Shown here: positions 23,719-29,220 of the stretch, one piece after another
Layout: each line of letters begins with the position of its first letter
Position numbering within the stretch: position 1 is the stretch's first letter
Assembly: GCA_002307245.1 (NCBI GenBank)
Contig: DBTW01000013.1
Coordinates: 908 to 30,127 of the forward strand
DNA: 29,220 bases
Origin: Spirochaetaceae bacterium UBA1306
GTDB lineage: Bacteria > Spirochaetota > Spirochaetia > Treponematales > Rectinemataceae
Reading direction: 5' to 3'
Notes under the pieces: model-generated
Told to the model about the DNA's origin: nothing
Seen by the model: the letters and a program-made list of their open reading frames with translations, nothing else
Database searches by the model: none
Translations under genes and position numbers: made by a program

Positions 23719-24671
23719 TTGCGGATCGCCTCGTAAACCTTGGTCAGCTTGGGCGAGAGCATGATTTCCTCGGCCATGACGATCTTGGACTTCGCGTCCG
23801 AGATGTAGCTCGCAAGGGCTGAGCTGGCCTTCGAGGAGCTCCAGAAGTAGATGGCGGAGTAGTAGGCCTTGGCGAGGCCGTAGAGCCCGGACTTGGTGAA
23901 GTCCACGCGGGAGTCGTTGGTGTCGAGGTCGATGCCGTAGCGGTTCCACATGTCCCACACGACCTTGGTGCAGTACCACCAATAGGTGTCGTCCTTGGGG
24001 ACCACGTTGAAGATGTTCACGTAGCCCTTGAAGAAGCCGTAGGCCTGCTGGCTGGAGGGAAGATTGCAGTAATAGTCCTCGGCGGCCTGGGCCGCGTTGA
24101 GCTTCGCGCGGTCGACCTGAAAATTCGGGTTGAGGACGCAGACGTTGACGTTGGCCTCCCAGTCGTTCGCGGACTCGAAGCCGGCGCCCTTGGCTATGGC
24201 GGTCTGGAGGGCGGGGGCCGAGAGGTTGGCTGGGTCGAACTTGTCGAGGTCAAGCTCGGCTCCGTGGAAGTAGCCGCCGGGCAGGTTCTTGGGCGCCACC
24301 CAGCCTATGACGCTCGACACGAGGGACTCGCCGCCCCCGGAGAGATAGACGGCGCCGTCGACTGAGAAGGGCAGGTCGGTCAGGGCGGGATAGTCGCCCG
24401 AGGAGCTCCCGAAGCGGCCGGCGGTCGCGGGCAGGGCGGCCTTGGCCTCGGCCACGAGGGCCGTATCGTACTTGTCGTCGAAGGCCTGGGCGCGGGAGAC
24501 GGCCGCTTGGCTGCCCCAGACTTCCATGACCCAGTCGAAGTCGGCCTGTGCCGCGGCCTTCGTGGCCTCCTCGTCGGCGGGCACGGAGCCGAGGGAGGAG
24601 ACGGAGGCGGGGGCGCAAGCGATGAGTAGGGCGAGGGCGGCCGATGCGAGGGCGAGGCGAAGGACTTTCAT
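23715..24671 (-). CDS. YiiX/YebB-like permuted papain-fold lipoprotein (NlpC/P60 superfamily)
   Basis: ATG at 24671 has a strong GGAGG in front and opens a lipoprotein signal peptide (LALLIAC lipobox); the ORF extends upstream to 24710 but without a signal start. The 318-aa product shows the circularly permuted papain order, His first and Cys later: GAVYLSGGGESLVSSVIGWV ... PGGYFHGAELDL (catalytic His candidate), then WWYCTKVVWDMWNRYGIDLD (catalytic Cys candidate), then AEEIMLSPKLTKVYE. E. coli YiiX has the same order (SHTGML, YCSEVVW, EETVVSP). Such proteins cleave amide or ester bonds; the substrate may be peptidoglycan peptides or lipid. It has a long N-terminal extension of about 85 residues. 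Family assignment is from my reading of motifs only. Confidence 0.65.
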   Translation of the reverse strand: MKVLRLALASAALALLIACAPASVSSLGSVPADEEATKAAAQADFDWVMEVWGSQAAVSRAQAFDDKYDTALVAEAKAALPATAGRFGSSSGDYPALTDLPFSVDGAVYLSGGGESLVSSVIGWVAPKNLPGGYFHGAELDLDKFDPANLSAPALQTAIAKGAGFESANDWEANVNVCVLNPNFQVDRAKLNAAQAAEDYYCNLPSSQQAYGFFKGYVNIFNVVPKDDTYWWYCTKVVWDMWNRYGIDLDTNDSRVDFTKSGLYGLAKAYYSAIYFWSSSKASSALASYISDAKSKIVMAEEIMLSPKLTKVYEAIRK

Positions 24672-24713
24672 TGATACCTCCTGCGGATTTTGGTAATCAA
24701 TTTGTGACATAGC

Positions 24714-24730
24714 TTTGACGCCTTGTCAAA
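24714..24730. promoter_or_regulatory. Palindrome over candidate -35 of the lipoprotein operon
   Basis: TTTGAC (24714-24719) and GTCAAA (24725-24730) form a 6-bp perfect inverted repeat with a 5-nt spacer in the 72-nt gap between the thymidine kinase stop and the lipoprotein start. On the minus strand it contains TTGACA, a perfect -35 hexamer, but no good -10 lies 16-18 nt further on (TATGTC is only 13 nt away, CACAAA 17). An operator over a promoter is possible; evidence is positional. Confidence 0.35.
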
Positions 24731-24743
24731 CGGCTCTTCCGCC

Positions 24744-25898
24744 TTACAGCTCTATCGGCCGCCTATTGTCGGACAGGCGGCGCATGAGGTAGTCGCGGTC
24801 GAGGCCCAAGTCCGAAACGATAGCCTTCAGCTGCTCCGCCGAGAGGAGGTTCGCTTCCGCGAAGAGGTAGGCGAGCTCGCGCTCGGCGAGGCAGGGGAGG
24901 CGCAGGGACTCGAGCATCTCGGGGCAGGGGGCGCGGCACTCGAGATGGCGCGAGGCGAGGCTCGTCGCGAGCCGCGAGCGCGGAGATCCGTCGGCCACGG
25001 CCGCGAGCTCGGCGAGGAGGGGCTTGATGTCGCCGCGGGCCGCGGCCTCGCCCATGGGCTTCAGGCTGAAGAAGGTGTACTCCTTGCCCGGCAGGTAGTG
25101 GTGCCGGTCGCATCGCGTGCAGTAGTTGGGCTCGCGGCCGTCCTCCTTGGTCCGGTCGCCCCCGATGATGATGAGGGGGTCGAAGTAGGGGGCGGGGCAC
25201 TCCACGCCGTCGACGAGGTAATAGCGGTAGGTGTACAGCGAGTCGGCGAGGCACTCGGCCTGCTCGCAGTAGGCCGTGAGGGGAAAGACGTCGGTCGCCG
25301 TCTCGAGGAGGAGCCGGGCGGTCTGGTTGAAGATCTCGCGGCGGAAGTTGAGCACGAGGGTGGGGCAGACGAAGACGAGACCCCTCCGGAGGGACTCGTC
25401 CTGCATGAGGTAGGCAAGGCGCTCGTCGAAGAAGGAGGCCTCGTCGACGATCCAGGTGCCCACGGTCGGGTTCTCCGCGAGGAGGCTCTCGAGGGCGAAG
25501 GAGTCGGCGGCCGGGCCGATGCGGTCGCCGCAGCGCTCGTAGCCGCCCCGGTAGGCCAGGGCGTCGGGGGGGTAGTCGGGGAAGCGGGCGGTGTCGAGGG
25601 TCGAGCGCACGACGAAGATGTCGCGGCGATCCGCCCCGCCGGACGTCGTGTCCGCCCGCGCCGCGTCGCCCTTCGAGCGCGCCACGAGGCTGTCGCGCCA
25701 CATGCGGGCCGAGAACTCGGTCTTGCCCGAGCCCATCGGCCCGATCACGAGGATGCGCCTGCCGGGACGGGTGAAGTCGAAGTGGTTGAAGGGATGGTGT
25801 ACCTGGAGGAGGGGAAAGCCGAGGTTCCGCAGGAGGCTGGAGGCCTCGCCCATCGAGGCCTCGGCCCCGGCTCGGGCGATCTCGGATTCCTCCGTCAT
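24744..25898 (-). CDS. tdk: TK1-type thymidine kinase, enlarged
   Basis: Thymidine kinase phosphorylates thymidine for salvage. The start is ATG at 25898, overlapping the preceding stop (ATGA); the frame open to 27197 is shadow sequence over neighbouring genes. The 384-aa product has P-loop GPMGSGKT (53-60), TWIVDEASFF (the DE.QFF-type lid with the catalytic Glu), LVFVCPTLVLNFRREIFNQTARLLLETATDVFPLTAYC (compare GLD-FR-F-LL-AD-V-L-A-C of TK1), zinc-type pairs YCEQAEC and YCTRCDRHHYLPG, and a IIIGGD segment before the latter. TK1 enzymes are usually about 190-210 aa, so there are insertions and a C-terminal extension of about 110 residues (FFSLKPMGEAAARGDIKPL... RRLSDNRRPIEL). It is the last gene of an operon with OppA. 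Confidence 0.85.
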   Translation of the reverse strand: MTEESEIARAGAEASMGEASSLLRNLGFPLLQVHHPFNHFDFTRPGRRILVIGPMGSGKTEFSARMWRDSLVARSKGDAARADTTSGGADRRDIFVVRSTLDTARFPDYPPDALAYRGGYERCGDRIGPAADSFALESLLAENPTVGTWIVDEASFFDERLAYLMQDESLRRGLVFVCPTLVLNFRREIFNQTARLLLETATDVFPLTAYCEQAECLADSLYTYRYYLVDGVECPAPYFDPLIIIGGDRTKEDGREPNYCTRCDRHHYLPGKEYTFFSLKPMGEAAARGDIKPLLAELAAVADGSPRSRLATSLASRHLECRAPCPEMLESLRLPCLAERELAYLFAEANLLSAEQLKAIVSDLGLDRDYLMRRLSDNRRPIEL

Positions 25899-26899
25899 TC
25901 CTCGAGCTCCTTGGGCTCGGCGTAGCGCCTCGCGCTGGCGAGGACCCCACCCAGGCTCGCGCCCACGAGGCCCGTGACGAAGAAGGTCCTGGCTATCGGC
26001 CCGAGGGCGCTCGCGAGATAATCGCGCAGCTGGGCGCCGGCGGTCCCGATGAGCATCGTGCGGGCTTCCTCCGGGAGGGCGCCCTGGAGGATAAGGCCGC
26101 CCGGTATGGCGAGGACGGCGCCGGCGACCAGCACGAGGACCGATGGGATGAGGAGGTACTTGCCCGCGCGCGACAGGCGCGAGGCGAGGCCGGTTCCGCC
26201 GAGGGCGCCGAGGGCGGCCAGAGCGAGGGCCGAGAAGGCTAGCGTGGTGGCGGTCATGCGGTTGAGGAGAGCCTGCGTGAGGCCGCCCGCCGCGCCGGGC
26301 CCCCGCGAGAGGACGCCCAGGGGCATACGCGCGGCGATAGCGGCCGCCTGGCCGGGCTCGCCCGGCGTCGCCGTGTCGGGCAAGGCATCGACATAGGCGC
26401 CGAGGAGGGCGGAGAGCTCCGAGGGGGAGTCGGCGGCGGCCGGAAGCGTCGCGCCCGTTCGCGCGGCGTTCGCCAGGTAATCGCGGCCGAGGGCGGGCGC
26501 CTGCCTCTTGAGGGCCGCCTTGAGGGTGCGGAGGTCTAGTTCGGGCGGGCCCGGGACCCTGCCCTCGACCGAGTCGAGGACGGCGTCCACCGCGCCCGAG
26601 GCAGCGGTCCGTATCGCCGGCCAGGGCAGGTCCTTCTGGGCCGCCGCCGCGAGCGAGGGGCCGTCGAGGGCGATCGCCGCGCCGCCGCCCGAGCCGGCCG
26701 GCCGGAGCTCGACGCTCCTCGGCGCGCGCGCGGCTATCTCGGGCGCCTGGAGGGCGGCATAAAGCCGGTCGTCCTCCACGAAGCGCTTGTAGGTGTCGCG
26801 GTCGAGGGCCCAGGGCCTCGCCGCGGCGAGGAAGAGGGCGGACAGGGTCAGGGGGAGGCCGACGAAGATGAAGAGCAGGTTCGCGAGGGCTTTCCGCAT
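25895..26899 (-). CDS. Membrane protein of unknown function
   Basis: A 334-aa protein with an N-terminal TM helix (about 5-27, ALANLLFIFVGLPLTLSALFL), a large extracytoplasmic region (about 28-200) rich in Ala/Pro/Leu without known motifs, and a C-terminal cluster of three hydrophobic segments (MTATTLAFSALALAALGALG, YLLIPSVLVLVAGAVLAIPG, TFFVTGLVGASLGGVL). The topology resembles other uncharacterised bacterial envelope proteins with a periplasmic helical domain, but I do not recognise a family. It lies 3 nt after oppA-like and overlaps the thymidine kinase start (ATGA), so it is co-translated with both. Confidence 0.7.
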   Translation of the reverse strand: MRKALANLLFIFVGLPLTLSALFLAAARPWALDRDTYKRFVEDDRLYAALQAPEIAARAPRSVELRPAGSGGGAAIALDGPSLAAAAQKDLPWPAIRTAASGAVDAVLDSVEGRVPGPPELDLRTLKAALKRQAPALGRDYLANAARTGATLPAAADSPSELSALLGAYVDALPDTATPGEPGQAAAIAARMPLGVLSRGPGAAGGLTQALLNRMTATTLAFSALALAALGALGGTGLASRLSRAGKYLLIPSVLVLVAGAVLAIPGGLILQGALPEEARTMLIGTAGAQLRDYLASALGPIARTFFVTGLVGASLGGVLASARRYAEPKELEE

Positions 26900-26902
26900 C
26901 GG

Positions 26903-28525
26903 CTACCTCAGGACGGCCACGTTGGACATGACCTTGTGCTCGCCGAAGGCGAGGTACTTGAAGGGATGGATGTCGAGGGCGTTGGGATACCAGCCTTCGA
27001 CGTAGTCGGTATCGATGACGTTGGCCGCGAGGCTGTGGTACAGGGGCAGGACGGCCGCGCCGGACAGGAGCCTGGTCTCGGCGAGGCCGAGGGCATCGAG
27101 CCTCTCGTCGCCCGTCTTGAGCGAGGCCGCGCCGAGGAGGCGGTCGAACTCGGGATCGGCCAGCCTGGCGTCGTTGAGGTTGGAGTCGCCCGCCCACATT
27201 TGCAGGAAGGCGAGGGGATCGGCGAAGTCCCCGATCCAGCTCGTCGAGGCGAGGGTCCAGCCCCCGGCCTCCGGGCCAGAACGGACGGCCTCGAAGTAGG
27301 AATTGGAGGGGACGGTCTTGATCTCGACGGCCAGGTCGGGGAGCTTCTCCCAGGCCTCCTTCGCCAGGCCGGCGACGCGTTGCGCGTCATCGCTGCCATC
27401 GGGGATCAGGATGGTCAGCTTGGGCAGGCCCGAGCCGTTCTTGTGCCCCGATTTCTCGAGGAGGCGCAGGGCCTCGTCCTGGTCGGCCGCCGTGATGCCC
27501 TTGGCGGACTGGTAGCCCGAATAAGGCAGCACGAGGGTGGAGGCCGGCGCGAGGTACCTGTCCTTGGAACGGAGCTCCCCCCAGGGCAGGAGCAGGGCCA
27601 GGGCGCGCCTCAGGTCGCGGTCGTTCCAGGGGGCGGTCCGGCAGTCGAAGAACCAGTAGTGGGTGCTGAACATGAGCCCAACCTGGATGGAGCTCTGGTC
27701 GAGCAGGGCCTGGAGGTCCATGGGGCCCGCGAGCCAATGGATGCCGCCGTCGTCGAAGCGGCGCGTGACGTCGGCGTCGTCGTCGCTGAAGATGGCCCGG
27801 ATCCGCGGGACGCGCACGGAGGCGGCGTCCCAGTACTTTTCGTTCTTGGCCATGAGGAGGCCCGAGGCGTCGAGGGACTTGGGGACGTAGGGGCCGTTCA
27901 CGGGGAAGGGCAGGGCAGAACGCCAGTCCTTGGCGGCGAGCATCGAGGGGTGGATGGGCGAGAAGGAGTGGTGGCAGAGGAGTCTCGTGAAATAGTCGGC
28001 CCGGGCCTCGAGCTTGACCTGGAGGACCTTCTCTCCGATCACCGTGATGCCCACCGACCCGGGATCCGCGCTCTTGCCCGAGCGGAAGTCGTGGGCGCCG
28101 GCTATCACGTCGAAGAACTCGCCATAGTCGGCCTTCGTGGCCGGCGAGAGCGCGCGGAGCCAGGCGTCCGCGAAGTCGCGGGCGCGCAGGGGCGAGCCGT
28201 CGGACCAGGCCGCCTCGTCGCGGATGTAGAAGGTGTAGGTCTTGCCGTCCTGCGAGCGCGTGTAGCTCTTGCAGGCGGCCTTGACCGGGTCGAGGCTGTT
28301 CGGGTCGTAGGAGAAGAGCCCCTCGTAGAGGGCCGTGAAGATCTGGGCCTCGGCCGAGTAGATGGAGTGGTGCGGGTCGAGCTGGAGCTCCAGCAGGTTG
28401 AAGGCCACCACGAACTCCTCGGGCTTGGGTTGCGCGTCGTCGGCCGCCGCGGCCGCCGATGCAGTCCCGCCGCCCGCGACCAGCGCCGCCAGGGCGAGCG
28501 CCGCCATGCGTATCCGCTTATCCAT
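26903..28525 (-). CDS. Peptide ABC transporter substrate-binding protein (OppA/SBP_bac_5 family)
   Basis: A 540-aa protein with a Sec signal peptide (AALALAALVAGGGTASAAAAAD), then the OppA/DppA fold: VVAFNLLELQLDPHHSIYSAEAQIFTALYEGLFSYDP, YTFYIRDEAAWSDGSPLRARDFADAWLRALSP (the hallmark segment), a mid-domain QSSIQVGLMFSTHYWFFDCRTAPW and a late WTLASTSWIGDFADPLAFLQMW. It binds oligopeptides or similar ligands in the periplasm and delivers them to an ABC permease. No permease or ATPase gene is adjacent, so it may serve a distant transporter or act as a sensor. AAGGAG lies before the ATG. It has no lipobox, so it should be soluble in the periplasm. Confidence 0.92.
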   Translation of the reverse strand: MDKRIRMAALALAALVAGGGTASAAAAADDAQPKPEEFVVAFNLLELQLDPHHSIYSAEAQIFTALYEGLFSYDPNSLDPVKAACKSYTRSQDGKTYTFYIRDEAAWSDGSPLRARDFADAWLRALSPATKADYGEFFDVIAGAHDFRSGKSADPGSVGITVIGEKVLQVKLEARADYFTRLLCHHSFSPIHPSMLAAKDWRSALPFPVNGPYVPKSLDASGLLMAKNEKYWDAASVRVPRIRAIFSDDDADVTRRFDDGGIHWLAGPMDLQALLDQSSIQVGLMFSTHYWFFDCRTAPWNDRDLRRALALLLPWGELRSKDRYLAPASTLVLPYSGYQSAKGITAADQDEALRLLEKSGHKNGSGLPKLTILIPDGSDDAQRVAGLAKEAWEKLPDLAVEIKTVPSNSYFEAVRSGPEAGGWTLASTSWIGDFADPLAFLQMWAGDSNLNDARLADPEFDRLLGAASLKTGDERLDALGLAETRLLSGAAVLPLYHSLAANVIDTDYVEGWYPNALDIHPFKYLAFGEHKVMSNVAVLR

Positions 28526-28551
28526 GCTGTCTCCTTGGTTGCCGCGAAGTC

Positions 28552-29220
28552 CTACGGCCCGTCCTTGATGCCGAGGCGCCTCATCTGCTCGAGTTCCTCG
28601 CGTTGCGCGACGTACTCGTGCTTCTTCTGGTTCGCCTTGATGACGGCGCCCTTGATCGTGGTCATCTCGGCCCGGATGCTCTTGATGCGCGGCTTGATCT
28701 CCGTCGGTGACTCGGCCTTGAAATAGTCCTCGAGGGCGGACAGGACGCGAAGGGTCCTTTGCAGCTCTTCGATGTTCCGCTGGAGGAAGTTGAAGGCCTG
28801 CTCGTCCGACATGCCCTCGAAGCGCCGCGCCGCCGCCCCGCCCCGCTGGACCAGGCTGGAGAGGAAGCGGGCCTTGCCCGTCGCCTCGGCGGCGAAGGCG
28901 CCGAATTCCAGGGCCTCGGTCGCGCGGCTGCCGGTCACTGGATCCACGAAGACGATCTGGTAGACGAGACCCTTGTCATCGGGGCTGAATATCTTGCGGA
29001 TCATGCGCCGGAGCCGCGCCCCGAGGCCCTGGTCGAGGGAGGAGAGGGCCGAGGAATTCTCCTCGAGCTTCGCGACCGACTCGCCCAGGGCGAAGGAGGA
29101 GGCGGCGAGCGCGCGCAGGCCCTCGATGATCACCGGCTTGAAGGACTTCTCCCTCGAGTCGTCGGCCTTCTTGGCCTCGGCCACGGCCAGGCGGGCGAGG
29201 AGCTCCTCGCGGAGCCGGGG
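28552..29220 (-). CDS. Unknown protein, N-terminus beyond the window
   Basis: The frame is open across the right edge, so the N-terminus is missing; at least 222 codons are present. The first visible residues are PRLREELLARLAVAEAKK, and GTG at 29184 would be an internal start but is not needed. The visible part is largely helical and charged (ALAASSFALGESVAKLEENSS, LQRNIEELQRTLRVLSALEDYF, KSIRAEMTTIKGAVIKANQK) with one short strand-rich piece (KGLVYQIVFVDPVTGSRATEAL). No signal peptide or TM segment in view. It stops 26 nt before the OppA start and is probably first or internal in that operon. I do not recognise the family. Confidence 0.7.
   Translation of the reverse strand, partial: PRLREELLARLAVAEAKKADDSREKSFKPVIIEGLRALAASSFALGESVAKLEENSSALSSLDQGLGARLRRMIRKIFSPDDKGLVYQIVFVDPVTGSRATEALEFGAFAAEATGKARFLSSLVQRGGAAARRFEGMSDEQAFNFLQRNIEELQRTLRVLSALEDYFKAESPTEIKPRIKSIRAEMTTIKGAVIKANQKKHEYVAQREELEQMRRLGIKDGP

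Noticed and set aside
25899..27197. Upstream extension of the thymidine kinase frame
   Set aside because: Arg/Pro/Gly-rich shadow sequence over two other genes; the start at 25898 overlaps the upstream stop as expected.
1..29220. CRISPR array, tRNA, rRNA, complete insertion sequence
   Set aside because: No regularly spaced repeats, no cloverleaf-like segments noticed between genes, and no transposase-like ORF in any intergenic region; small structured RNAs cannot be excluded without covariance-model searches.

Overview
The window reads as chromosomal DNA of a high-GC, double-membrane bacterium. The best guess is a spirochaete (Spirochaetota, Treponema/Rectinema-like). This is an inference from the SMC N-terminus (MFLKSLEIFGFKSFADRT), the many lipoproteins with -SC/-AC lipoboxes, and the mixture of a TonB system with a TolC/RND efflux pump; there is no rRNA marker. 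No rRNA, tRNA, CRISPR array or complete insertion sequence was seen. Coding density is very high, and many neighbouring genes overlap by 4 nt (ATGA or GTGA), which suggests pervasive translational coupling.

Left edge (1-577): a truncated Uma2-family (PD-(D/E)XK) endonuclease gene on the minus strand. It is preceded by a 27-codon ORF that overlaps its start codon by ATGA and that carries two perfect inverted repeats. The SMC gene diverges from it. Region 578-5631 (+): an SMC chromosome-organising ATPase that appears to lack the normal hinge domain, then a one-TM protein and an Ala/Pro-rich TPR lipoprotein. Region 5778-8435: ArgA-type N-acetylglutamate synthase (-) and an AlaX-type alanyl-tRNA editing protein (+) diverge from a short spacer with three 8-bp repeats.

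Region 8496-13315 (+): a TonB uptake operon made of a TonB-dependent receptor (broken by a frameshift and apparent deletion), a lipoprotein, ExbB, ExbD and TonB. It ends at a near-perfect palindromic terminator shared with the convergent operon. Region 13373-19074 (-): a complete RND efflux operon read as TolC - membrane fusion protein - RND pump - small P-II-like protein. Diverging from it at 19255 (+) is an OmpR-family response regulator with its histidine kinase, and the shared spacer holds a Pho-box-like direct repeat. The kinase gene and the convergent MFS gene end in the same CTAG.

Region 21317-24671 (-): a YiiX-like papain-fold lipoprotein, a secreted protein of unknown function and an MFS transporter, probably one operon. 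Region 24744-29220 (-): a truncated unknown protein, an OppA-type peptide-binding protein, a membrane protein of unknown function and an unusually long TK1-type thymidine kinase, packed as one operon.

Points that most deserve a second look: the hinge-less SMC, the leader ORF/double hairpin in front of the Uma2 gene, the P-II-like protein translationally coupled to the RND pump, the direct-repeat operator between the two-component system and the efflux operon, the lesion in the TonB receptor, and the enlarged thymidine kinase.
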